5,993 nt of DNA, taken from assembly GCA_023427945.1 (NCBI GenBank), contig JAEYZR010000246.1:1-5993 (forward strand). Direction: 5' to 3'. This document shows, one piece after another, positions 1 to 5,577 of the stretch. This DNA is from Pseudomonadota bacterium. GTDB lineage: Bacteria; Pseudomonadota; Gammaproteobacteria; Burkholderiales; Burkholderiaceae_B. The notes under the pieces are model-generated. The model had not been told where the DNA came from. It searched no databases and saw only the letters and a list, made by a program, of their open reading frames with translations. Numbering within the stretch: the stretch's first letter is position 1; each line of letters starts with the position of its first letter. A program made the position numbers and the translations under genes.

Positions 1-1
1 C

Positions 2-1411
2 ATGAACGGTATCGGTGGCGACATGTTTGCCTTGATCTGGGCCGACGGAAAGCTGCATGGGCTCAACGCGTCCGGACGCGCGCCTGCGGCCTGGGAGACC
101 GAACGGTTTTCGGGTCAGGACAGCATGGACTCGATCGGCTGGAACAGTGTGACGGTACCGGGCACGGTGTCGGGATGGCGGGCCATTTGGGAAAAGTTCG
201 GTTCGCTGCCGTTTGGCGATTTGTTCGAACCGGCGATCCGCTATGCGCGCGACGGTTATCTGGTGTCGCCCACGGTACATCGGCAATGGGACAAGCAGAT
301 CCCCAAATTGCGCGATCAGCCGGGATTCATGGATGCTTTCGCTCCGGGTGGCCGGGCCCCGCGCGTCGGTGATCGTTTCCGCTGCCCGGGACAGGCCCGG
401 ACGCTCGAACGTATCGCGGGCAGCCTGGGGGAGTCCTTTTACAGGGGCGAACTGGCTGAAGCGATCGTGGCGCATGCGCGAAATACGGGCGGGCTCATGA
501 CGATGGCCGATCTCGATGCACATCGGGCCGACTGGGTTGAACCCATCGGCATGCGCTATCGCGACCACGAACTGTTCGAAATCGGACCGAACGGTCAGGG
601 CATAGGCGCGTTGATGGCCTTGGGCATCCTGGAAAATTTCGACCTGGCCGCAACCGGAAGGGATACCGCCAAGACCTTGCACTTGCAGATCGAGGCCATG
701 AAGTTGGCGTTTGCCGATATGTATGCGTATGTCGGCGATATCGACCATATGAATGTGGGATGCGAGGCATTACTGGATCCTGCTTATCTGGCGCAGCGGG
801 CAAAGCTGATCGATCCCGATCGCGCCGGCCCGGCGCGTGCCGGGACGCCGCATAGTGGCGGTACGGTGTATTTAACCGCTGCCGACAAGCAAGGCATGAT
901 GGTGTCTTTCATCCAATCGAATTTCAAAGGCTTTGGCTCCGGCGTCGTGGTGCCGGATACAGGTATCGCTCTCCATAATCGAGGATGGGGGTTCAGTACC
1001 CAGGCCGGACATCCCAATGTCGTCGCGCCGGGTAAGCGGCCCTTTCATACCATCATTCCTGGCTTCCTGACCAAGGGCGGCCAACCGTTGATGAGCTTCG
1101 GTGTAATGGGGGGCTCGATGCAGGCGCAGGGCCATGTGCAGATGGCGAGTCGACTGGCCGATTTCGGGCAGAATCCGCAGGCGGCCAGCGACGCACCACG
1201 CTGGCGCATAAAGGACGATAACGTCGGCGTCGCCGTGGAGTGGAATATGGACCCTGCCGTAGTGGCGCAGCTCAGGGAATTCGGACATCAGATTGACGTT
1301 GCGCCACGTTTCGATCTGGAGTTCGGCAGTGCGCAGTTGGCCATGCGCATGGCAGAGGGTTACTTAGGGGCGTCCGACCACCGCAAGGATGGATACGCGA
1401 TGGGGTGTTGA
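2..1411 (+). CDS. Gamma-glutamyltransferase-family protein (YwrD-like), 5' end cut off by the window
   Basis: An N-terminal nucleophile (Ntn) hydrolase of the gamma-glutamyltranspeptidase family. Such precursors cleave themselves before a Thr, which then becomes the nucleophile that attacks gamma-glutamyl or similar amide bonds. 469 residues are visible against roughly 530-580 for the family. The opening MNGIGGDMFAL is an internal family motif, so the first Met is probably not the start and some tens of residues lie upstream. Visible landmarks, counted from that Met, are LNASGRAP at 21-28, the cleavage site SGGTVYLTAAD with candidate nucleophile Thr288 (codon 863-865), FGSGVVVP at 311-318, and the glycine-rich oxyanion region MSFGVMGGSMQAQGHVQ at 364-380. 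The GGTVYLTAAD and GVMGGSMQAQGHVQ forms resemble the YwrD-like branch rather than the glutathione-degrading enzymes. Several residues that bind the glutamyl alpha-amino and carboxyl groups in E. coli GGT appear replaced, so the substrate is uncertain. Cellular location cannot be judged without the N-terminus. Family assignment is firm; specificity is inferred. Confidence 0.85.
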   Translation: MNGIGGDMFALIWADGKLHGLNASGRAPAAWETERFSGQDSMDSIGWNSVTVPGTVSGWRAIWEKFGSLPFGDLFEPAIRYARDGYLVSPTVHRQWDKQIPKLRDQPGFMDAFAPGGRAPRVGDRFRCPGQARTLERIAGSLGESFYRGELAEAIVAHARNTGGLMTMADLDAHRADWVEPIGMRYRDHELFEIGPNGQGIGALMALGILENFDLAATGRDTAKTLHLQIEAMKLAFADMYAYVGDIDHMNVGCEALLDPAYLAQRAKLIDPDRAGPARAGTPHSGGTVYLTAADKQGMMVSFIQSNFKGFGSGVVVPDTGIALHNRGWGFSTQAGHPNVVAPGKRPFHTIIPGFLTKGGQPLMSFGVMGGSMQAQGHVQMASRLADFGQNPQAASDAPRWRIKDDNVGVAVEWNMDPAVVAQLREFGHQIDVAPRFDLEFGSAQLAMRMAEGYLGASDHRKDGYAMGC

Positions 1412-1433
1412 GCGCCTGAGCGCATTGCACGCA

Positions 1434-2342
1434 TCACGTTTCAAGATGCGGTCCTATCAGATCCTCGAACCACTCCACGAACACGGCTAACCGGCGCGAT
1501 CTCTGGCGCCTGTGCGGGTACAGGATGGACACCGGCATCGGCACTGCGCGGAATGCAGGCATGACTTCGACCAGTTCGCCGGTGTCCAGCAGATGCATTA
1601 CGTCGAAACGTGGAATCTGGATAAGGCCCAGACCTGCTCGACAGCACGCGATATAGTTTTCCGCATTGTTGACGATCACCCGGCTGGGAATGCCGCCCAT
1701 CTTCTCCTGTCCATCGCAGGACAGATGCGCCCATGGCAACTCCCGTCCGGTTGTCGGCGAAGCGTAGCCCACCGCCCAGTGACCGGACGCAAGTTCGGCG
1801 GGCTGCTCCGGTACTCCCTGTTCACGCAGGTAGGCCGGGCTGGCGCAGTTGATCAATGCAATATGCCCGAGCGGGCGGACTGCCAGGCTGCTGTCGTGCA
1901 AGGAACCCATGCGCACTGCGCAATCCACGCCTTCCTGCACCAGATCGATGGTTCGATCCGTCGATCCGAGCGTGAGCTGCAGCCTGGGATAGCGCCGCAG
2001 CAGTCCGGGCAGCGCCGGGGCGATCAGGCGGCGAGCAATGCGGCTGGGAACATCCACAGTAAGCCTTCCGGTGACCTGGTGCTGGCTTGACCGAAACAGT
2101 TGACCGATATCTTCGGCTTCGGCCAGCAATCGACGGACACGTTCGAGCAATTGCGAACCATCGCTGGTCAGGTGGACTCGCCGTGTCGTGCGATGCAGCA
2201 GTCGGGTGCCGGCCTGCAACTCCAGTTGCTGCACGGCCGCGGACACGGAGGCCCGGGGCAACGCTAGCGCGTGCGCCGCTTTGATGAAACTGCCCATCTC
2301 GGCAACCTGAACGAAGACGCGGTACTGGTCGAGCTTGTCCAT
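1434..2342 (-). CDS. LysR-family transcriptional regulator, CrgA-like (LysR1)
   Basis: A 302-residue DNA-binding regulator of the usual LysR length. The N-terminal winged helix-turn-helix spans about residues 4-62: the helix-turn-helix is GSFIKAAHALALPRASVSA and the wing ends in LLHRTTRRVHLTSDG. After a linker helix (about 63-88), the effector-binding domain covers about 91-300, with DLVQEGVDCAVRMG, a LAVRPLG strand and CASPAYLREQG, all typical of the CrgA-like subgroup. The frame stays open for 135 codons upstream. The start at 2342 is chosen because MDKLDQYRVFVQVAEMGSF is the conserved family beginning and AGGA lies 7 bases before it. The gene converges on the GGT-family gene with a 22-base gap. 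Upstream on the same strand come a gene remnant, the small membrane protein and SDR1, so it is not divergent from a target as many LysR genes are. Its effector and target are unknown; SDR1 is a guess from proximity. Confidence 0.9.
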   Translation of the reverse strand: MDKLDQYRVFVQVAEMGSFIKAAHALALPRASVSAAVQQLELQAGTRLLHRTTRRVHLTSDGSQLLERVRRLLAEAEDIGQLFRSSQHQVTGRLTVDVPSRIARRLIAPALPGLLRRYPRLQLTLGSTDRTIDLVQEGVDCAVRMGSLHDSSLAVRPLGHIALINCASPAYLREQGVPEQPAELASGHWAVGYASPTTGRELPWAHLSCDGQEKMGGIPSRVIVNNAENYIACCRAGLGLIQIPRFDVMHLLDTGELVEVMPAFRAVPMPVSILYPHRRQRSRRLAVFVEWFEDLIGPHLET

Positions 2343-2349
2343 ATCGTTG

Positions 2350-2353
2350 TCCT
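2350..2353 (-). promoter_or_regulatory. Ribosome binding site that fixes the LysR1 start
   Basis: Read on the minus strand, AGGA stands 7 bases before the ATG at 2342. It supports the 302-residue LysR1 product over the longer open frame, which extends to 2747 and would overlap the small membrane protein gene. Confidence 0.6.
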
Positions 2354-2404
2354 GTTTCGTTTTGCTCCGTTCGATGCTGTGTAGTATTGCAGCGCGTGAC
2401 CCAC

Positions 2405-2526
2405 TCACGGCTGTCCCAGTCCAGGGTTGAGCAGGACGCAGCGGCACTGATGTGCCCAGCCCTCCGAATGGGTAAACGGCAGATAGAAGGATAGTCCCAA
2501 TTCCTCTGCAACCAGTAGATGGGTGT
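2405..2526 (-). pseudogene. Remnant of a DUF924-family gene
   Basis: Between the membrane protein stop and LysR1, one minus-strand frame reads THLLVAEELGLSFYLPFTHSE, then about 18 more residues (including HQCRCVLLNPGLG) and a TGA at 2405-2407. FYLPFTHSE (codons 2488-2462) closely matches the signature segment of DUF924 proteins, which from memory reads FFYLPFMHSE followed by a D-Q-x-R-C-V type helix. DUF924 proteins are about 180-200 residues. Here only about 40 are recognisable: the conserved N-terminal WF and LDQFPRN segments are absent, and so is the C-terminal RFGRxPHRN segment. There is no start codon or ribosome binding site for a free-standing product, and upstream the same frame runs into the membrane protein gene. 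I therefore read it as a decayed fragment left by a deletion or rearrangement. The match is from recognition and was not computed; a chance resemblance is possible but unlikely given the motif. Confidence 0.5.
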
Positions 2527-2772
2527 CTACCGACGCAACCACCACACACCCCAGGCTGCAAGGGCAGGCAAGCCAAAAAGAACCACGTGAATCGGCAGTT
2601 CCTCGGCCAGGGTGTAGCCATGCGACAGGCCCGTGCGCAGGTTGAGCGCGGCAACTCCCAGCCATACCACGGTAAAGGCGCTGACGGCCAGCGTGCGGTG
2701 AGTGGCAGGTGCCAGCCGCACTGACAGTGCGGCCAGCGCCAGGCCAACGACGATGAAGATCAACGTGCGCAT
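2527..2772 (-). CDS. Small three-helix inner-membrane protein of unknown function
   Basis: An 81-residue hydrophobic protein. Three membrane-spanning stretches are visible at about residues 3-20 (LIFIVVGLALAALSV), 28-44 (LAVSAFTVVWLGVAAL) and 61-78 (IHVVLFGLPALAAWGVWW), followed by a basic LRR end. Between helices 2 and 3 lies a polar loop, LRTGLSHGYTLAEELPIH (45-62), which looks like the conserved part: the same kind of SHGYTLAEELPI loop occurs, as I recall, in small hypothetical membrane proteins of proteobacteria. No function is known to me. The start at 2772 lies 7 bases after the SDR1 stop, with only a weak purine-rich stretch (GTGAGAA) before it, so translation is probably coupled to SDR1 and the two genes share a transcript. 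It ends with TAG at 2527-2529, directly next to the DUF924-like remnant. Membrane location is well supported; the role is unknown. Confidence 0.7.
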   Translation of the reverse strand: MRTLIFIVVGLALAALSVRLAPATHRTLAVSAFTVVWLGVAALNLRTGLSHGYTLAEELPIHVVLFGLPALAAWGVWWLRR

Positions 2773-2779
2773 GACGTTC

Positions 2780-3553
2780 TCACTTCGTTGTGTAGCCGCC
2801 GTTGATCAGAATCGTCTGGCCAGTGATCCACCAGCCGTCGCTGACCAGGTGGCGGATGAAGGGCACCACGTCTTCGATGTGAGTCAGACCGGTCTTGCTG
2901 AATGGAGAGAGCGCTGCGGCTGTCTTGTGATAGGCCACCGCCTCGGGACCTTCGGCCGGATAGAAGAACGGTGTGTCCATCGGACCGGGGCCCACTGCGG
3001 TCACCGAGATGCCGCGCGCACCCAGCTCCTTGGCGGCAGCACGGGTGTAGTGTTCAACGGGCGCCTTGGTACCGGCATAGGCGGCATAGAACGGCGTGAA
3101 AGCACCGAGCAGTGACGTCACCAGCGTGCAGATCTTGCCGTTCTCGTTGACGTGCTTGCCCGCTTCCTTGAGAAAAAAGAAAGCGGTTTTCGAATTCACC
3201 GCCGTCATCTCGTCGTACTCGGACTCGCTGATCTCGGTCATGGGCTTCTTGAGGACCTTGCCGACGGTGTTGATGGCGATGTCCGGTTTGCCCACCGCGG
3301 AGATGGTGTCGGCAAAGAGCTTCTCGACCGCGCCGGCTGTGGTCAAATCGGCCTGGATGGCAATCGCCTGAGCGCCCGCAGCCTTGATCGCGTCAATGGT
3401 GGCGTCGGCATCAGCGCTGCTGCTCGTGCTGTTGTAGTGAACCGCTATGGCTTTGGCGCCATGCTGAGCCAGATCGCGGGCAATCAGTCCGCCGAGATTC
3501 TTGGCGCCACCGGCGATGAGTACGACTTTACCTTTGATGGAATGGTCTGGCAT
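2780..3553 (-). CDS. SDR-family NAD(P)-dependent oxidoreductase (SDR1)
   Basis: A 257-residue classical short-chain dehydrogenase/reductase, the normal length for the fold, acting in the cytoplasm on an unidentified carbonyl or alcohol. The Rossmann cofactor loop is IAGGAKNLGG at 13-22, a variant of TGxxxGxG in which Ala replaces the Thr and Asn the middle Gly. Strand 2 ends in AVHYNS (37-42), a pattern often linked with NADP(H). The usual NNAG is replaced by NTVG (95-98). The catalytic set is complete: Asn120 (AVNSK), Ser147 (LVTSLLG), and Tyr159 with Lys163 in YAGTK. PGPMDTPFF (189-197) follows strand 6, and the C-terminus has the expected TGQTILINGGY. The ATG at 3553 is preceded by GAGG about 6 bases upstream. 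The gene probably has its own promoter in the 165-base gap after SDR2 and is followed at 7 bases by the small membrane protein gene. The family is certain; the substrate cannot be named. Confidence 0.93.
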   Translation of the reverse strand: MPDHSIKGKVVLIAGGAKNLGGLIARDLAQHGAKAIAVHYNSTSSSADADATIDAIKAAGAQAIAIQADLTTAGAVEKLFADTISAVGKPDIAINTVGKVLKKPMTEISESEYDEMTAVNSKTAFFFLKEAGKHVNENGKICTLVTSLLGAFTPFYAAYAGTKAPVEHYTRAAAKELGARGISVTAVGPGPMDTPFFYPAEGPEAVAYHKTAAALSPFSKTGLTHIEDVVPFIRHLVSDGWWITGQTILINGGYTTK

Positions 3554-3624
3554 GGGAACCTCGCTCGCTGGATTGGCTGGGCCTTCAGTCTAGGCAACAT
3601 CCACCGGAAGATCAGCCGGCATGA

Positions 3625-3643
3625 TCTGGATGGATTATCCAGA
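3625..3643. promoter_or_regulatory. Perfect inverted repeat, candidate operator for the SDR1 operon
   Basis: TCTGGAT-GGATT-ATCCAGA is a perfect 7-bp inverted repeat around a 5-base spacer, centred about 80 bases upstream of the SDR1 start. Read on the minus strand it contains GATAAT (3639-3634), a one-mismatch -10 hexamer, though no convincing -35 box stands at the right distance. A repressor bound here would cover that -10. It does not fit the T-N11-A core of LysR boxes, so the binding protein is unknown. It lacks the GC-rich stem and T-run of a terminator for SDR2. Confidence 0.4.
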
Positions 3644-3718
3644 AAACCGTTCCAATCAAACGAGCTTCGAGACATTACGCCACCAACCACTTACGCGGAT
3701 TTCCATCGTCCCACCGGG

Positions 3719-4540
3719 TCAGTCGCCCATCGCGATATCGACCGACCGCTCGATCTCCGTCTTGAGTCTATCAACTTTCTCGATGGCCCATTCCTGGGCG
3801 TCGTGACCAAAGACGAAGCGGGCAGGCGGCGTGTTCGACAGGGCGAGGGCAACGATCCGCTGCGCGAGCAATGCGGGGTCGCCAGGCTGGTTGTGATTGG
3901 CGCTTGCGATGAACGACCGAAATTGATCGATCGCCTCGGCATAATCGGCAATGTCGATGTCGCCATGCGCGGCTGACCTGGCGTCGAGAAAGTCCGTGCG
4001 CAGCATCCCAGGTTCGACGATCATCGATTTGATGCCGAGAGGCGCCAGCTCTTGCGCGAACCCCTCGATCCAGCCCTCGATTGCAAACTTGGATGATGCA
4101 TAGATCGATCCTCCGGGGTTGGCGAGCAGTCCGTTTATTGAGGAGAGGGTGACAATCAGGCCCGATTGGCGCGTGCGCATGTGCGGGGCGACCGCACGGG
4201 TTATGTTCATCGTGCCAAAGACATTGACCTCGAACTGGCGTCGCACCTGTGCGCTGCTGATGGTCTCGAACCAGCCGAGTTGCGCGTGGCCCGCGTTGTT
4301 GACCAGCACGTCGATCGCGCCAAGCCGCTCGACGGTTTCCTGGGCCACCGCGATGGCTGTCTGTTCGTCCGTGATGTCCAGTTCCAGGGCGTGAAGCCGG
4401 CTGTTCGATCCGAGTGCTTCCCTGACGTCGTTCGGTGACCGGGCTGTCGCGATGACGGTCTCACCAGCGGCAAGCGCCGCACGGGCGATTTCCATACCTA
4501 AGCCACGGCTTGCGCCAGTGATGAGCCAGTTTCCTGCCAT
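3719..4540 (-). CDS. SDR-family oxidoreductase, classical type (SDR2)
   Basis: A 273-residue classical short-chain dehydrogenase/reductase with textbook motifs: cofactor loop TGASRGLG (8-15), LDITD (54-58) contacting the adenine ring, NNAG (81-84), Asn106 (EVNVFG), Ser133/134 (TLSSINGLL) and the catalytic pair Tyr147/Lys151 in YASSK. EPGMLRTDF (176-184) is the usual region after strand 6. The Arg in ATAR (31-34) at the end of strand 2 suggests NADP(H). The tail (about 240-273) is longer and more charged than in FabG-like enzymes, as in the retinol dehydrogenase-like or 'oxidoreductase with SDR fold' group. The start at 4540 is secure, because AAGGAG lies 6 bases upstream. It is transcribed away from LysR2 across a 98-base spacer with palindromes on its promoter, so LysR2 is its likely regulator. 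The protein's substrate is unknown. Confidence 0.95.
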   Translation of the reverse strand: MAGNWLITGASRGLGMEIARAALAAGETVIATARSPNDVREALGSNSRLHALELDITDEQTAIAVAQETVERLGAIDVLVNNAGHAQLGWFETISSAQVRRQFEVNVFGTMNITRAVAPHMRTRQSGLIVTLSSINGLLANPGGSIYASSKFAIEGWIEGFAQELAPLGIKSMIVEPGMLRTDFLDARSAAHGDIDIADYAEAIDQFRSFIASANHNQPGDPALLAQRIVALALSNTPPARFVFGHDAQEWAIEKVDRLKTEIERSVDIAMGD

Positions 4541-4546
4541 GGGCAG

Positions 4547-4552
4547 CTCCTT
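4547..4552 (-). promoter_or_regulatory. Strong ribosome binding site of SDR2
   Basis: On the minus strand AAGGAG ends 6 bases before the ATG at 4540. It is the best Shine-Dalgarno match in the window and suggests SDR2 is translated well when transcribed. Confidence 0.75.
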
Positions 4553-4559
4553 GTTTAAA

Positions 4560-4576
4560 GTACCATCACATAGTAC
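4560..4576. promoter_or_regulatory. Imperfect palindrome over the SDR2 -10 box
   Basis: GTACCAT-CAC-ATAGTAC has 7-base half-sites with one mismatch around a 3-base spacer. It contains the candidate -10 hexamer of SDR2. AGTACC also recurs as a direct repeat (4559-4564 and 4572-4577). It may be the activation site of LysR2 or a site for a second regulator; GTAC-type arms are also seen in operators of HxlR-type repressors. Confidence 0.35.
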
Positions 4577-4598
4577 CCATGCTAATCAATGGTGATAA
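4570..4598 (-). promoter_or_regulatory. Candidate sigma-70 promoter of SDR2
   Basis: On the minus strand, a -35-like TTATCA (4598-4593, four of six consensus bases) is followed after exactly 17 bases by a -10-like TACTAT (4575-4570, four of six). Transcription would begin near 4563, leaving a leader of about 20 bases that includes the AAGGAG site. Both hexamers lie within palindromes, which fits a regulated promoter. It rests on consensus matching by eye only. Confidence 0.4.
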
Positions 4599-4600
4599 GC
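4581..4600. promoter_or_regulatory. Imperfect palindrome in the LysR2/SDR2 spacer, candidate LysR2 operator
   Basis: GCTAATCA-ATGG-TGATAAGC has 8-base half-sites with one mismatch around 4 bases, with a perfect ATCA-N4-TGAT core. It covers the candidate -35 box of SDR2 and lies about 40-60 bases before the LysR2 start. LysR regulators commonly bind dyad sites in the spacer shared with a divergent target while repressing themselves. The geometry differs from the classic T-N11-A, so assignment to LysR2 is inferred from position. Confidence 0.45.
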
Positions 4601-4638
4601 TGCTAATGAGTTATAGGGCTTATTAGGGAGACTTACGA

Positions 4639-5532
4639 ATGCGCCCCGACCTTCTGGGGGATCTGGCCATCTTCCGCGTCATTGCCGCTGAAGGCAGCTT
4701 CACTCGAGCCGCCAGGCGGATCGGCGTTACCCAGTCAGCGCTCAGCCAAACGCTCAAGCGGCTGGAGGAAGAACTGGGGATCAGGCTTCTGGCACGCACG
4801 ACGCGCAGCGTCTCACCTACGCATGCCGGCGCCCGTCTGCTGGCAACGCTGGCTCCCGCGCTGGACGACGTAGCGATCGAGATCGAGTGGCTTGCCAGCC
4901 TGCGCGACGAACCCGTAGGCACCATCAGGGTAAGTGCCGGCAAGCACGCGGCCGACACGATCCTCTGGCCAGCGCTGATTCCCTTGATGCGCCAGCATCC
5001 AGGAATAGAGGTTGAAATCTGCGTCGAAGACGACTTCGTAGACCTGATCGCAGGTCGATTCGATGCTGGCATCCGGCTGGGCGAACGGCTTGAGAACGAT
5101 ATGGTGGCGCTGCCGGTTGGCCCCCGGATGCGCGTCGCTGTCGTGGCCGCGCCTTCGTATCTCTCGCAAAATGGCACCCCGCAACGACCTGCAGAGCTAT
5201 CCCGGCATTCCTGCATCAGCTTCAGAAATCGCAGCGGCGAGTTGTCCTCCTGGGACTTTGAAAAGGATGGGCGAAAGCTCACCGTCAAGCCCGGTCGAGG
5301 TCCGATTTTCAACGACGGCGATTTGATGGTGGCTGCGGCAGTCCAGGGGTTCGGCGTTGCTTATATCCTGGAAGACATGGTCAGCGGCCAGATGGCTGCC
5401 GGCAACCTGGTGCGGGTGCTGCAAGAGTGGTGCGAGCCGTTCGCTGGCTATTATCTCTACTATCCGAGTCGCCGGCAGCAGACGTCCGCTTTCACGCATT
5501 TCGCGAACGCACTGCGGTACGAAACGTCCTGA
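4639..5532 (+). CDS. LysR-family transcriptional regulator, divergent from SDR2 (LysR2)
   Basis: A 297-residue LysR regulator of full family length. The winged helix-turn-helix covers about residues 6-66: GSFTRAARRIGVTQSALSQTLKRLEEELG is the typical recognition unit, followed by the LLARTTRSVSPTHAG wing. A linker helix runs to about 88 and the effector-binding domain from about 93 (VGTIRVSAG) to the end, including DLIAGRFDAGIRLGERL (135-151), which marks the CrgA-like/YafC-like group. The ATG at 4639 is supported by AGGGAG 8 bases upstream and by the conserved N-terminus. It is divergent from SDR2 with 98 bases between, the standard arrangement for a LysR activator or repressor and its target gene. 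It ends 45 bases from the tail of the PaoC-like gene, which it faces and which might be a second target. The inducer cannot be read from the sequence. Confidence 0.93.
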   Translation: MRPDLLGDLAIFRVIAAEGSFTRAARRIGVTQSALSQTLKRLEEELGIRLLARTTRSVSPTHAGARLLATLAPALDDVAIEIEWLASLRDEPVGTIRVSAGKHAADTILWPALIPLMRQHPGIEVEICVEDDFVDLIAGRFDAGIRLGERLENDMVALPVGPRMRVAVVAAPSYLSQNGTPQRPAELSRHSCISFRNRSGELSSWDFEKDGRKLTVKPGRGPIFNDGDLMVAAAVQGFGVAYILEDMVSGQMAAGNLVRVLQEWCEPFAGYYLYYPSRRQQTSAFTHFANALRYETS

Positions 5533-5541
5533 CCCAGACAA

Positions 5542-5567
5542 CGGCAGCCACATGAAGGCGCATGCCG
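5542..5567. other. Weak stem-loop between the converging LysR2 and PaoC-like genes
   Basis: CGGCA (5542-5546) pairs with TGCCG (5563-5567), and inside it GCC (5547-5549) can pair with GGC (5557-5559), leaving a 3-base bulge. It sits in the 45-base tail-to-tail gap where a shared terminator would be expected. It has no T-run on either strand, so a terminator role is doubtful. Confidence 0.2.
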
Positions 5568-5577
5568 CCCTGACGGG

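Noticed and set aside
1412..1433. Possible terminator between the GGT-family gene and LysR1 (GCGC-CTGA-GCGC)
   Set aside because: The stem is only 4 bp and no T-run follows on either strand, so it is not supported as a terminator.
1512..2090. A 192-codon rightward open frame antisense to LysR1
   Set aside because: The opposite strand encodes an intact LysR regulator with conserved domains; the antisense translation shows no family features.
2343..2404. Promoter for LysR1
   Set aside because: AATACT on the minus strand resembles a -10 box, but no acceptable -35 hexamer stands 16-18 bases before it, so I do not report it as a feature.
2343..2747. N-terminal extension of LysR1 to a 437-residue protein
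   Set aside because: The family N-terminus and an AGGA site fix the start at 2342. The extension overlaps the membrane protein gene and shows no conserved sequence in that frame.
3152..3976. A 274-codon rightward open frame crossing the SDR1 start, the gap and the end of SDR2
   Set aside because: It lies antisense to two genes with complete SDR motifs and ribosome binding sites, and its translation shows no recognisable domain. It is a by-product of GC-rich codon use.
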